A stretch of 64,000 nt of DNA, taken from Scleromitrula shiraiana (Eukaryota; Ascomycota; Leotiomycetes; Helotiales; Sclerotiniaceae). The translations under genes were made by a program, and so were the position numbers. Location: NCBI GenBank assembly GCA_028455995.1, contig JABELC010000001.1:3894501-3958500 (forward strand). The letters run 5' to 3'. The notes under the pieces were generated by a model. The model had not been told where the DNA came from and made no database searches. It worked only from the letters and a program-made list of their open reading frames with translations. Shown here in pieces: positions 13,163-26,071 of this stretch (position 1 is the first letter of the stretch; each line of letters begins with the position of its first letter).

Positions 13163-16100
13163 TGATCCAATGTATGGGTTCGCAAACAAAATAGAAAGGC
13201 TTGGAAGAAGGAAACATTGATACAGGCGCAAGCATAATTCGGACCATACGGAAAAATCGAAAGAAAAAAAAATGAGATATACGATGATCTACGCGCGAGA
13301 GATGAGAGAGAATTGATGAGCATAAATGCGATACCGAAATGTTACTCCAGCGAGTGAATAATCATGTAAAAATGTCCACTTACTTCGAAACCCGTGTTTC
13401 TGGTAACATCAAGATGATAATAGATGGTGGGGACCGGTTGGATGTTCTATCTCTTTTGGGAGATCGAACAGATTGGTCATGGATTTTGACTTTTGTGTGT
13501 GATTGTGATGGTTTCCTTTATATTTTTCCGGATTGCTTATCCGTGATAATATGATTTTACAGGAGATGATTGATGCAGGGCGGGATGGGGATAATGGAAT
13601 TCATCTTACAATGGCGTTATCTTGTTTTTGTTATTTGGGAATTTGTCTTGTTGGGGGTGGGCTGACAAGCAATGGCATGGCATGGCATCAAATTCTACTT
13701 GTTTTTTCTTCTCTCTACTCTTTTTTTGTCCTCTGCTTCTTTATTATAACGTTCGGGTATGTGCATGCGATTACTTGCAATTGATGGCTCGTTCATGGGT
13801 GGGTGGGTAAATGAGATGGGATGGGATGTGGTGGGCGTGAAATGGTGCTTGCTGCTGGCTGGATGGATGGATGGATGCATTGGGATGGGATGCATTAGAA
13901 TTGGGATTGATTGATTGATTGATTGTGTATTTTCGTACTCGTAGAGGTGCATTGCACAATGATTGAGTTTGTGTTGTGCTATGTGTTGAGTTATGTTGGA
14001 GTAGGGTAAAAGAATTAGTAGAAGCGGAGTGAAGGGGAATATGGGAAGGAGGGAAGGAGGGATCGATAGATGAATGAATGAATGGTGGATGGGAGGTACT
14101 GTCGATTCTAGGGAATTCCGGGGATGGTCATTGGTAGATGAATAATGAATGAAATGAGATTAAGAGCGTTATGAATGCTTGTATTAATTTTTTGTTTTTT
14201 GCATTCCCAGCTCTGTGCTTGCAAGTTATTGGTTTTTTTTTTGGTTCATGTGATGGCTTCTTGTATGGATGGATGTATGTGTGTTTTGTATGAGTTGATT
14301 TCGACTTTGCAGTTCATGTGCTAGTCAATTTGTAAATACGCTCGCTGATAAAGTAAGTCTATTCAATACTTCGCTCTATTATTCATCCACATATTTAAAT
14401 CACTTCCTTCTACTACTCTAATAATCTACATATTGTATCCAAAATCATATATTCACACACTCACTTACTTACTCACTTCCTTACCTACCTACTGACTCAC
14501 TTCCCTACTACTTCTTTATACATGAAAATTCCAGATCAGAATAAAATCGATATACCCAAACCACCTCAATACCATCCATCACTTGTATATAAACACTACC
14601 CAGAGCAGCGGAAGTCTCCAACTCTTTTTCTCTTCCTATGTATGGAAGGAAATAATAAAAGTATGGTTCTTGAACTCACTATATTTGGTTGGTTGGTTGG
14701 TTGGTTGCATTTGGATTTGTTGGTTTGGTTGGTATTTTGTAGTAGGGAATTGTATTGTTGGATCTGGAAGGTGGGTATGGGTATAGGTATGGGTATGTAC
14801 AATGTGCAATGTGCTTCTTTAGTTTATGATACTTCTTTAGTTTATAACAATTTGATTTATCACTCGCTAACAGCAGAGTTTCTATGTCGATGTCAACTAT
14901 ATTATTGCCATTCTAGTATATAAATACACATTAATCATAACACATACGTGACAGAATACCACCTCGGACCTACCATTTCACTAACCCAATGCTCATAATC
15001 GATGTAAGAATCCCCCATACATTCGTCCTCGTCATCGTTCTTCTCATCTCATCATCAGTACCCTCTTTGTGATTAGCCTCGTCTCGGATTCTGTGTCTTG
15101 ATTCGTGCATCTCGCGGTTTATATATATACATACATATATACATACATACATAGAGATTTTCTGGTTCTTAGCGAGACGATGGGGAATTTGGGAAGATGG
15201 ATGTGGAGAAATTCGTGGGTGGAGGACTCGTATTTTGTGGAGATGGGGGAGTTAATGATTGGGGCCTGTGAATCAAATCATCGGTCGGCATATTTTGATA
15301 TTGATATTAATATTCTGAGTATCCATTCTGATTTCATCTTGCAGTATATAAAGCACGATTAGTCTGTTACTTTTGTAGGTTCGGAATCAGCTTCAACGAT
15401 GAGGCGATTAATTGTAGGAGATACTTGAGGTAGCTGTTCCTCAGCACTTTGAGCTCGGCCTGTTGCCATACCATGTATGATATAAGGTAAAAACAAAAAA
15501 CATATTGTGCGAAGCACAATGGAAGAATATGCGAATTCTCGCTGTTGTAATTCCTTCGTTTTGTTATCAGATGCGGGGAATTCAATCTTTGTTAGTATAT
15601 TTTTTACTGAGATTCCTCTCGTTGATGATGATGATTCATTGCCATTATTAATCATTATTTAAGCCTTATTCTTACTAGAAATAGAACAAGAGAATTGAAA
15701 GATTAGCAAAGTTCTCGATGTTATATGCCCATTACATGCTTTTTAGTATATAGGACAAAGCCTGGACGCCTCATATTTGCTATTATTTTGCAGTCTAGCG
15801 GCTGCGTTATGGGGGAGAATGGTGCTTTATATAAAAATTGTCTATAAAATGACATGGGATTGTGAATGTGGAAAGGGGCGGGCGTGGATCTATGTGTTTA
15901 ATACATAGTTGTGCCCAGTGATACAATTGAATCGAACTGAAGATATGATATTTTAGTATATAATCAGGTAGCCGAACGGGAGCCGTGCCGTGCTCAGAAT
16001 TGATACTATGAAAATTGAGATTTTGTGGATAAAATCCACTTGTAAAAGTCCTGGTGTCCTACTTCTACTTTTCTTTTTATTTTGAATCTCTACTAGCAGC

Positions 16101-16817
16101 ATATGAGTATGAGGTTGCAAATTAGATGAGACTAGCTGGATATCAAATTAGCCAAATCAATTAATCAATCAAGACAGGGATTTTTGCTGAAATCCACACG
16201 CTGGGACACAGGTATGGAATTATCTTTCTCTTGTCCTAACCCAGTGTTGGAGAATGTCTAGTTAGTTGACTAGTAATGCTGTAAAATGATAGCAAACAAA
16301 ACGTTTAACATCTTCACTGCCGTGTATACAGTTCAGCATCACCGTAGTCGAATATGTTGTCATGATTCTCAATGCACCATATCATAGTGCTTGTAGTTTG
16401 AGGATTCCCGGACACTTTTAGCGAAGTATTGTTACATCACTCACTATGTTAACTGCTCAAATACGGACAGAATGAAGTATCAAGACGCCACCGCGGGCAC
16501 CTTCAATTTCAAATATTTACTTAGATCAAGAAGCTATTGCAAGGTTTTTTAACTTATGGTTTATATTCGCCGAATAATAATTCACTATTAATCTCAAATG
16601 AGACTCAGACAGGCTCTATTAAGGTTGAAGCATGGATATATAATGCATTGATACTCGGAAATCCAGCCGATCAACAACAGTAAAACCAACGGAAAGAAGT
16701 GAAACCCAGAACCTAATTGTACAAATAATTAATCCGTGCGATTCGCAATAAATCACTTAACGCCAGCCTGAGCATTATCCCATCTATTTCCCAAACCTGA
16801 ACCTTCCCAAATGTCTC
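13163..16817. other. Spacer with scattered simple repeats
   Basis: The first several hundred bases are probably the phosphatase 3' UTR. The rest holds GGAT (13858-13876), GATT (13905-13923) and GGTT (14686-14708) tetramer runs and AT-rich DNA. One small open frame (15359-15655) is listed separately with low confidence; nothing else is supported. Confidence 0.5.
15359..15655 (-). CDS. Doubtful small ORF, 98 residues
   Basis: ATG-started frame with non-repetitive composition and one hydrophobic segment (VLRTICFLFLPYII) in the middle. I do not recognise it. No intron signals or neighbours support it; it may be chance. Confidence 0.2.
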   Translation of the reverse strand: MINNGNESSSSTRGISVKNILTKIEFPASDNKTKELQQREFAYSSIVLRTICFLFLPYIIHGMATGRAQSAEEQLPQVSPTINRLIVEADSEPTKVTD

Positions 16818-17729
16818 TTATGTCAACTCTGCGTACTGAACATCTCCAGTGGCATTATTCTTGCCCAAACTTTCCTGGCTCTTGTCCTCACCATCTCTTC
16901 TTGCCTTCTTAATCTCCCTTGTCGATAGCCCTACCCCAATCAACGCACTTGCAATCAAAATTTCTGGAACCGTTCCCAAAGCCACTTTAGCTCCCTCGCT
17001 CCTGGTAAATCTAGTACTCTTCCCTTCAATTACATTAAACATAACAATCATAGAATGAATCAACCTAATCCCAAGAAGCGGGATCACCACGGCTACAGCT
17101 GACAATAACCTCGTCCCTTCTTGGTAAGCACCTGCGCTTTTATCCCGTTGGCTACCCCGAAAACTTAATACGACAACGAGGAGCAAGATGAGCCAGGCGA
17201 TAAAGAATAAAATTTCGCCAAACTTAGCGTGGTTTTGCTTGTCAGGGGACATGTTATTGCGAATGATTCCGAGAACACCGGCGATGATTAGAGTGAGTGC
17301 AAAGATGACGAGGAGATGATAAAAGAAGAGTAAAATACGCTCAGAGCGTTTGAGACGGTTTGGAAGACGGGCTAATCGGCTGTTTTGATATGAAATTGTT
17401 AGATATTGCCTTCTGTCGAGGGGAAGTAAAAAATCTCCAACTCACGCTTCGTGAAGAATTCCCATATTGCCCAAAATCAACGGACTTAACTCGACTGAGT
17501 TGATGAGGAATGCCCATTTGGATGTGGTATGCGATGTATCTTCCTGCAATGTCATGCAAGAACCAACGAGTCGGAGGGTGCAGAATATAATGATGGATAG
17601 CCAGCCTTGAATACCGGGCCGGCCGTGTTTGAACATGATGTAGAAGGCTGGTACAAGTAGAGTGGCATATATGATTATAAGAAGAATGGTAAGACCCTGG
17701 GGATATGCTGCCCCAATTTCGAGCTCCAT
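16818..17729 (-). CDS. Seven-helix membrane protein, DUF7702-like
   Basis: Two exons on the minus strand, 17729-17446 and 17379-16818, give 281 residues. The 66-bp intron has a GTGAGT donor, an ATCTAACAAT branch region and an AAACAG acceptor, and splicing in phase 2 gives HEARLARLPNRL across the join. About seven hydrophobic helices are visible: residues 10-30, 40-55, a segment after NSVELS, the LLFFYHLLVIFALTL stretch, ILFFIAWLILLLVVV, LSAVAVVIPLLGIRL and the VPEILIASALIGVG stretch. This matches the many fungal seven-helix proteins grouped as DUF7702, whose function is unknown. I chose the ATG at 17729 because the upstream extension is translated from a TATG microsatellite. The splice model is firm; the family name is from general resemblance. 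Confidence 0.75.
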
Positions 17730-18960
17730 TATGTATGTATGTATGTATGTACTGTACAATGAAATTACCTATGAATATGATAAGAAAGAATGAACGGAAA
17801 ACTGAACGATTGGAAGATCTTCAAGGATTATAATCAATATAGCGAATGCAAAGCGAAGAAAATATAGAAAAAGAATACCATGTAACTATACAGAGAGCAA
17901 GTAAAGACCCCACTTCGTTGCTTGGCATGTCTCTTTTATATGTGCATCTGCACGAAATGAACATCATTTCTCACCATATACTGACCGAGGTTGGTCACTT
18001 GAATAGATACAAAACACATCCTTCGGGGCTAGCGGAGCACTCATACACACAGTCCAGACCCCATCCTTCAAATTACGAGCAAAGCATGGCGAAGAGTTAG
18101 GGTGATATAAATGTCAAAATACAATCAGCAGGTCTTGGAGTTGCAATATCAACTGGATGGATGGCTGTAAGTCATAATGTGTAAGGCTGAGGTGATGTCA
18201 GATGAATACTTTTATTGGACGATCCTTGGCATAAGGTCATACACTTAATTCGCTTTAGCCGGCAAAGCGAGAAGCGAAAAGCGAAGGTAATGAGAATAAG
18301 CAGGACAGGGGCATGTGAAATAGGAAAATGGCAGGGGTGAGCCTTACGGTCGTAAACGTGAGATGTATTTATGTTCAACCAAGATACACTTAAGTAGTAT
18401 ACAGACAGGGCTGAGTTTGAGGCTCTTGAGATCTGATGTGATTGGATCAAGATAAAGTTAGAAAATCTGTAGACAGGTGGATTGTCATTGGATAATTAGT
18501 GCAATTGAAACGTCTGATTGCTCCTTAGCGTAGCAATTTGCAGTCGATGAACAGATTTAGAGTTAAGGGAACTTCATACTTGCCCTTATTAATCATTACA
18601 CATGAAGGCGGATTATGACTCTTTCAGCTCAAGTATGACTGTATCTTGGCATTAAGAGAATACAACAAGAATAAAACAACAATCAGATGAACAGTTCTCT
18701 AACGAAAGCTAGAACATTAACAACATGATACACGCAAATATCCTTGAAATGTTTGCAAGTGCACAATGGTATTTTGCAAGTGCAAGATGATATTCTAAAA
18801 TTACAATTGAAGCATTCTAGATACGGGGCATGAAACTGAAGTAGTTTTGTACCACTTTCGTCTTTGGCAGTAGATGATCCACGAAATATGAGACGTTAAG
18901 ATAAAGTTCGACTCTTTCTCGCAAGCATTTTTATTCGGGTGAAGCTAGCTATTTATCAGG
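17730..18960. other. Spacer, no feature seen
   Basis: Starts with a short TATG array next to the DUF7702-like gene start, then unremarkable AT-rich sequence that should include the 3' UTR of the transporter on the right. No gene supported. Confidence 0.45.
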
Positions 18961-20103
18961 CTATGTACCATCGGCTTCAGTTTGAGATGTAGATCCATTA
19001 GAGATTAATCCATAGCTTGCCGAAGAGGAAGGATGATACACCGCAGAAAATATTCGGAAAATGATTTTCTTCAGAGATGACGGAAATGCTGTTCTGTCTT
19101 TCGAATCTTCAACATCTTCTTTCGCGGTTGAAAGTAAATTTCCAAGTATATCCTTTCGATCTTGTGAACCATTTGTGTCTTTGAAGTAGTTGTAAAACCC
19201 CGTCGAAAATATCACCACCAATCCACCGATAATTTTCCATGCTGTGAAGCCCGCTGATCTTAACGTTGGGAAGATAATATACTGCGTCACGGCGATTGTG
19301 AGTAAGCTCATCGAGGTTCCAACCAATTTCATCAAATTATCTTTCTTCCTTAGCATAGCCGCAACAATCAACCCCACACCCGCCGTCAAGCAAGAAAAGT
19401 ATATTGCAATAGTTATTGTAGATATCAACGAGATGTGTGATGTTTTCGAGGCGTTATTTGAAGGAGCTAGTTTCGTAGCAATTGGATATGAGGCAATCGA
19501 AAAAAACACTCCCCACACATAGAGCCAGAGTTGAGATTCCCAAAATGATCCAGATTTGGTAAGAGACTCGCTGGCAATACTAGCTATCGCAGAGAACACA
19601 GCTATGACCATACCTGCTACCGGTGCTACGAGCCAACCTTTTGTGCTATCGCCTGATGGGATGTTGAAGAGGAATAGTCCGATACATAGGCAAAAAAGAG
19701 ATGTCCATGCATTAACGTTGCCTTGTTTCCTGACCCAAAAATGATGAAGGATTGCGGTTGCTGGCAGTTTTGCTAACATGCAGACTTGAAGTAGACTTGG
19801 TGATGTAGCCGGTAGAACCGAGAAATATATTAAGTTATTCGTAAGATATAATGCGGCTGGTAAACCATAGCGGAGAATCTCCCTGAAGCCATTTTTATTA
19901 CACTTCTTTCGTACTGGTTCGAGGCCATCTTCAGAATAAGCAGTGATTATGACAGCAATACACAGTTTCAAGGATTCGGAGAGAAGCGCAATTAAAGAGG
20001 GTGTAATTTGAGGTGCTTTTTGGAATGCAAAATATGCATAATTTGCTCGTACTGTTTCCCCAATAATATATATAGGCAGTAAATTTTCTATGAATGAGCT
20101 CAT
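18961..20103 (-). CDS. Nucleotide-sugar transporter (SLC35A-like)
   Basis: Single-exon gene for 380 residues with about ten hydrophobic helices and short loops. The sequence from SESLKLCIAVIIT through the helix YGLPAALYLTNNLIYFSV follows the pattern of the UDP-galactose/CMP-sialic acid transporter family, where the segment P-x3-Y-x2-N-N is a hallmark. The later LQVCMLAKLPATAI, GLFLFNIP and MSLLTIAVTQYII segments match the second half. Such carriers exchange a cytosolic nucleotide sugar for the nucleoside monophosphate across the Golgi or ER membrane and supply glycosylation and wall synthesis. The substrate cannot be read from sequence. The last ~70 residues are a polar cytosolic tail. The ATG at 20103 directly precedes the first helix. 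No intron is needed. Confidence 0.8.
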   Translation of the reverse strand: MSSFIENLLPIYIIGETVRANYAYFAFQKAPQITPSLIALLSESLKLCIAVIITAYSEDGLEPVRKKCNKNGFREILRYGLPAALYLTNNLIYFSVLPATSPSLLQVCMLAKLPATAILHHFWVRKQGNVNAWTSLFCLCIGLFLFNIPSGDSTKGWLVAPVAGMVIAVFSAIASIASESLTKSGSFWESQLWLYVWGVFFSIASYPIATKLAPSNNASKTSHISLISTITIAIYFSCLTAGVGLIVAAMLRKKDNLMKLVGTSMSLLTIAVTQYIIFPTLRSAGFTAWKIIGGLVVIFSTGFYNYFKDTNGSQDRKDILGNLLSTAKEDVEDSKDRTAFPSSLKKIIFRIFSAVYHPSSSASYGLISNGSTSQTEADGT

Positions 20104-20865
20104 GGTGAAGATAGTAGAACGAAAGAAAGAGACTTAGTACACTTGGTCGATGACAGACAATAATTCTGGAGTTGGTATGTTATTATGTAGTGAGCTGTAG
20201 AAGCGAAGTAAGGGGTTTTCTAGAAATAGCGTGCGTGTATGTTTCAATTCATATTTTGCTTTTCTTGATTCAAAACATCTCAGGTTGTTAAGAATTTGAA
20301 TCATGGAGGACTTCATATTGAATAAACCAGCGACAACCATAGTAACATTGATCAATTGAAGCTCGTGAAGTACATTCACTTGAGAGGAGAAGAAAGGTAA
20401 GTTTAAGAAGGGAGCGCCTGAAGTGACAACGATCTAGTGGAAAATGACTAATTCTCAGTGTATTTATTATATAATCACTTCTATCTTAGTAACGGTATAG
20501 TTAATTATATAATTGCTGACAAAGTCTCTCTTGAATAACCATTTAGATGTGAGGAACGGCATATTTAATCGTTGATAAAGTTACGCCATTAATTAATTTA
20601 TAGATATCTGCAAGCTATCTCAGGCAATACAAAACTATAGCGCAGCACTCTAATGCAGTACACTACGGAACAGTATAGTAAGTAATTAATATGCTGTATA
20701 GCTTATATAGAACTATATGATATTGCGCTTGGGAGCTTGTAAGCGCTATGTATGTATGATAGATTATTAGTGGTGTATATTCTTGCTTTGATTTTCTTTT
20801 CGGATTTATGGGTACAAAAACCAGTTCTTGCTTAGAGGAGAGATAAAAAAAAGAACAAAAAGAAG
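20104..20865. other. Spacer between transporter and tRNA
   Basis: Holds the upstream region of the sugar transporter, then very AT-rich DNA with many TATA-like stretches (about 20450-20720). No gene supported. Confidence 0.45.
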
Positions 20866-20957
20866 GGGCGTTGCCCGGGATTGAACCGGGGACCTCTTAC
20901 ATTATAGAGTTGTTAATAACTCCCTAAGCAAGAATTATACCGCTAAACCACAACACC
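20866..20957 (-). tRNA. tRNA-Pro(AGG) with 20-nt intron
   Basis: On the minus strand the acceptor stem pairs GGTGTTG with CAACGCC, followed by discriminator C, as in yeast tRNA-Pro. The D arm reads GTTTAGCGGTATAA, the anticodon stem pairs CTTGC with GTAAG, and the T arm is CCCCGGTTCAATCCCGGGG-like. The loop reads TTAGGG before the intron, so the anticodon is AGG (34-36). A 20-nt insert occupies 20902-20921, between positions 37 and 38, the standard place for eukaryotic tRNA introns. Removal gives a regular cloverleaf of about 72 nt. The gene stands alone in the spacer. Confidence 0.93.
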
Positions 20958-23376
20958 GGCTAGTCATTCACTAGGAGATTGATATATGCGGCGTTCAGTA
21001 TGACAAAATATATACTTCTAATCAATTTCACGAAAATACACAACATAATATCCATTGAACTCTTGAAATGTTTTTATTTTATACAGGTCAGGTATCAAGA
21101 ATACATTAATTTTGATAACATTTACATCTTTTCTCTTTGCTAAACACTACCGCTCTGAATTGCCAGCTTCAACTAGTAAGTCTCTTGATATGTAATAATT
21201 TCAATGCCTGATGTCATCATATACAAATTAGTGCTCGAACATATGTCTGATCATTTCTTCGTTCCTTTCAACCTCCTTCCATCCATCGTGTTGGGATATT
21301 ATTTGTATATAATTCATACATTAGTTGAGCCACAACTCCATAAACATTCAAAGCTATATCATGATTAAGCACATATAATATGTGTATATATGGATCTTTA
21401 ATGTATATAGTCGTGAAGTAATATGTTTTGAGTAATAGGTCCATCTATCGTTCCCGTCTTTGCTAGATAATCTTGTTTTTACAGAGATTGAATAATATTT
21501 AATTTTTTGGTACTAGTATGTTAGATAATCTTGTATTCATAGATGTTAGATAATATAATATTTCAAAAGGAAACAGATATTCCAATATGGTCAATACTTT
21601 GTACTTCTACAAATATTGAATATGCAAATAAATCTACGTTTTACAAAATTTCGGACTCCTTGAACAACACCAAGACCGCAACTTCATGAACCTAGAGGAC
21701 TAAGCTAACCAGTTATGAATATCTGCTTAGAATACACACAGTCGAACAATATCATTGCAGTATATCTCAAATGCGATGTGATGCTTATCGAAAACATGAA
21801 GATGGTTGCGTAGCTAACGAAATCAACTCACCATTTCTTAGATTATTAGAATCCCCCTCGGGATATTTCGAGTCATTTCTTCATTCTTCTAGAGCAAAAA
21901 CTGCATTGGCACGTCAAGATGAACGATGAGATTTGTGTCTTGAACTTCATTTCCACCTTAATATACAATGAATTCTGTAATTTTCTATTCTCTGAACACC
22001 TAGGCTATTGTTGGGGAGTTACAGGAGCCTTCATCATGCCTCTCAACCAGAAACTTCTCGTAATAATGGAAGAGACTTCTTCTTCTATATTCTTCAGAAC
22101 ACTGACTTAGCTTCACCTATACATGCGAGTATCTATTGATAACCATAAAGCATACCTTTGACTCCTTTGATCCCTGAGCCATCGTGCACAAACTCCACCA
22201 TGTTGAGGGCAATTAAAACTCGGCGGTATTCGCTTAGATCCCTGAGAGAGATCTCCCCTCAACCAAACTTGTACGGCATGCGAAATGGTAAATTTTTTTA
22301 ATTTCAACATCGAACAGCAACTGAAGGCAATATGTACCTACCATCTTCTCCCCAGAACGAAAGGGTAATCATTGCCAAACTTGCAAGATTTGAATGGGAA
22401 ATCAGATACTAGAAAACGGGAACGTGAGTGTACTTTTGGTAGGTTGCCACAATATTGTCCCAGCATTCTCAAGGTATTTGACAGAAGAGGAAAGGGTGAT
22501 TGTGTTTCTTATAAATAAAAAATGTTAAAAGCCGCCCAGCCACTATTTACAGAATTTTCAGCTTCTAGTAATAGAAGGATCCACTGCTGAACTGGTCAAC
22601 CAGATAATCTAACCTAATCAGGGAAGGCTTCATATAGTATAACTTAAATACTAATTTAAATTTTATAAATTTTATATTATATTATAATTATTAACTTTAA
22701 TAATAATCAATATCCAATTACTATTATAAAATATTGATAAAAATTTATAATGATTCATTCAAGTTGTTCTGGCAATTAGATTAAACTACTATCCAATTGA
22801 CCAATATGTCCGGTTCAGCAATAGATCCTTCTCAGCATGATGGATCCTTCTTAGCTATGGCTACTCGATTACAGAAATTGGGTATTTCCCATATATATCT
22901 GAATAATAAGTAAAAGCTTTGATTTCGAAGATGATTGCTAGTCTCATTGATTTTAATAGCATGGCTCTACAAGCATGATCAGGCCAGCCATGAAGAAGGA
23001 ATAAGAGGAGTGGAATGATTGATGAGGCTGGTATTAGTGGAGTTATAGTAACGGTGACAGTTTGAATCCACAATTTACTAACAATTCATAATCAATTGAG
23101 CAATGACACCAAGTGACAGTATTTTATTTAGTCTCAATTTGTGATAGATTACTCTAATAGCGGGAATAAACTTCCGGTTAAACCCCATCGGATAGTGGCA
23201 CTAGAAATCTCTTCTCGCCCGAATAAACACTAAAGATCCATGAATCTCAAAAAAAAAAAAAAAAAATATTAAAATATTAAAATATTACTCATGCATATTA
23301 CTCGACGAAATCCAGAATATTTCTTCGTTCTTTTATCACAATCAATACCACTGTACATATATCACCATAGTCGACG
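20958..23376. other. Long AT-rich spacer
   Basis: No gene is supported in these 2.4 kb. The stretch 22630-22760 is extremely AT-rich and poor in structure, and an A18 tract sits near 23250-23267. Possibly decayed DNA, but I could not recognise a transposon in it. The last ~150 bases are the permease upstream region. Confidence 0.45.
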
Positions 23377-25563
23377 ATGGTTCAAGGAGAAGATGTTAAA
23401 GGTGTGGTTATAGAGGCCCAAGATGACGCACAATTGGTAAGTTAATATCATCGTGATATTGATTCATATCGGGTATATGGAATAATATTTCAAGAATATA
23501 CCAGCTGAAACCCACTTTAGGAGACCTTAGGATATAAACCAGTATGTTGATAATACATTCATTTCTCTACGAAAAACAAATTTCTTACAGAATTGGGTAT
23601 AGATTTTACATAGAACATACACACTCATTGAAAATTTCTCAACATCGTTCGCCGCTTTGTATTTTGTTGGAGGTGTTCGAGTCACATATACCACTGGTGT
23701 TGCTTCGGGAGGACCTTTGGCTTATTGGTCAGTTTATTCCCGCTGCCTTCCGAAGATGGGCAAACTGATTTTTCCTGCGACTAGGACGAGTTATCTCGTG
23801 ACATGTGTGTTTACTTTTATCACTGCCGCCGTGATAGCAGAAGTTTGTTCAGCGTCACCATCTGCTGGTTCGATCTATCTGTGGGCTGCCGAAGCTGGAG
23901 GTCCTAAATATGGACGACTACTTGGATTCGTTGTCGCCTGGTGGAGTACTACTGCTTGGATGACATTTTGCGCAAGTATGCTTCCTTTTGATATTATCCC
24001 GAAAATTATTTTGATCAGTTTGCAGGCAATACCCAAGGAGCAGTAAATTATATGCTTTCGGTAAGTCCACGTGATAACCACCTAGCTAATGATCTGAATG
24101 ACATCTAATGTTGTTAGGAAATCGTCGTCTTCAATGTTGATTTCCCGAGTGACTCCAGTGATATCAAATTCCGCGCAGTTCAATGGATCTGTACTGAAGT
24201 ACTTCTTGCATTAGCTGCAATTGTGAACTTTTTACCACGTGAGTCATGATCTTCTTCAGGTTTCTCATATCCACGTTCAAAATTAACGAATAGAATTTAG
24301 CTCGCTGGTTCAAGTATGTCTTCTGGATTTCAAGCATCTTGGTGGTTTTGGACTTCGTTCTCAATCTGATATGGCTGCCGATCGGCGCTGCCCAGACATA
24401 TGGCTTCCGTTCGGCCGAAGAAGCCTTCATGACGACCTATAACGGAACAGGAGCATCCCCAGGATGGAATTGGTGTTTATCCTACCTTGCCACCGCAGGT
24501 ATTCTTATTGGATTTGATGCCTCTGGACATGTTGCCGAAGAAACAAAGAATGCTTCAATCACGGCTGCTAGAGGTATTTTCTGGAGTGTAATCGTCAGTG
24601 GTATTGGTGGGTTTGCAACAATTATTTTGTTTTTGTTCTGCACCGTAAGTCGAGTTTCTAGTTTATTCCCCATAGATACTAATTATTACAGCCTGATATC
24701 GATACCTTGTTCTCCTATGGCTCACCACAACCATTTGTGCCCCTTTATGCTGTTGTGTTTGGAAAAGGTGGTCACATTTTTATGAATATAATTGCCGTCG
24801 TTGCTTTGTGGTTTGTGAGTCTTCAACCCCCTTCAAGCTTTCTTGTTGTGGAGTCTAACTTTGGATGTAGAATACAGCAATTGCTATTGTTGCTGCTTCT
24901 CGTCTCGTATTTGCCGTAGCACGTGATGGTGTACTTCCATTCTCCTCTTGGGTGTCGAGGGTATCACCAAGTGGCCAGCCCAAAAACGCTGTTCTTGTTA
25001 TCTGGGGATGTGCTTCACTCGTGACATGCACGATTTTGCCTTCCGCCGTTGCGTTCACATCTCTTATTTCTGCAGCCGGTGTTCCTTCAGCTGCCGCATA
25101 TGGTCTCATCTGTTTTGGAAGATTCTTCCTTACCCCCAATACATTCCCCAAGCCAAGATGGAGTTTGGGCAGATGGAGCAGACCATTCCAGTTCATATCA
25201 ATATTCTGGAACGGGTGGGTGGTCGCTATTCTGTTCAGTCCTTATGAATGGCCGGTTACCGGAGAAACCCTCAACTGTAAGCAAATAGATCGCCTCTCCT
25301 TTCTTATTTATTCTCCATGTACTAAACAGACTATAGATGCCCCAATCATAATGGCAGGCGTGACAGTTCTAGCGCTTATATCCTGGTGGTTTACACCCGT
25401 CGGATCCTGGTTACCTCGAGAACGCATATCACATTTCGTTGAAAGCGAGGGAGCACCAGCGGAGGCACTTCGACAGGAACAAACGGAAAACAATGAGCAG
25501 ATCCAGGTACCTGAGGAAAGTGAGAGAGATCAAGCTGCGGCTGTTGCCTATTCTGAGAAGTGA
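23377..25563 (+). CDS. Amino-acid/GABA/choline permease, APC family
   Basis: Ten exons reconstruct a 550-residue permease: 23377-23436, 23521-23541, 23603-23727, 23785-23975, 24026-24060, 24118-24238, 24301-24644, 24692-24814, 24871-25276 and 25337-25563. All introns are GT-AG, 47-84 bp. The exon lengths sum to 551 codons with no stop. The spliced protein shows hallmarks of the fungal amino-acid/choline transporter (ACT) group of the APC superfamily: GYKPILHRTYTLIENFS, LYFVGGVRVTY, AAVIAEVCSASPSAGSIY, AAEAGGPKYGRLLGF, GFDASGHVAEET and ARDGVLPFS. About twelve helices are expected, with polar N and C termini. Relatives carry GABA (UGA4) or choline (HNM1) across the plasma or vacuolar membrane; the substrate here is unknown. 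The second exon is only 21 nt. The third intron (23728-23784, donor GTCAGT) is 57 bp without a stop and is called from homology only. Confidence 0.85.
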
Positions 25564-26071
25564 GATGCTTTGAACTATTTTATAGGAACTGGGTCACTGA
25601 TTTTATGTTCCTTCGAAAGTGGGGAACTTTTGCGTAGGGACTCGTGATTGGGTATTTCTTAGAGGTTGGAGATGTTTATATGGCAGAGGATAATTATTGG
25701 AGTATGAGAGGAGCATATTATGGATAGAGTATAAAATAATAATAGATTGTTAGAATTAAAATCTGAGTATGGAGCACTTTTTGGACACTTCACAAAATGC
25801 CGAGGTGGAGGACAATTACGGGAATCGAAAAGATGAGTTAGTGCAATATCAACAAGTGTGGGTGAGTTACTTGAAGGGAGATTAGTGTGGAAAACGAGCT
25901 TAACTAAAAATTGGACGGTTGATTATTTTCACGAGTGTTATTAAGCACAACTTTAAATCGGGCTAATTGTTAAAATTTGTTCGCTGGTATTAGTTATCTC
26001 TAAGCATCCAATATCCAAGTTGCTGAATCAACCTCGATTATACATACACACAAGCCCATTAATTCCCATTT
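25564..26071. other. Spacer, 3' UTRs
   Basis: Convergent tail-to-tail spacer between the permease and the minus-strand Cys/His-rich gene. Only 3' UTR-like AT-rich sequence is seen. Confidence 0.4.

Noticed and set aside
17846..18100. 84-residue plus-strand frame upstream of the DUF7702-like gene
   Set aside because: No motif or context; lies in the promoter region of the divergent gene.
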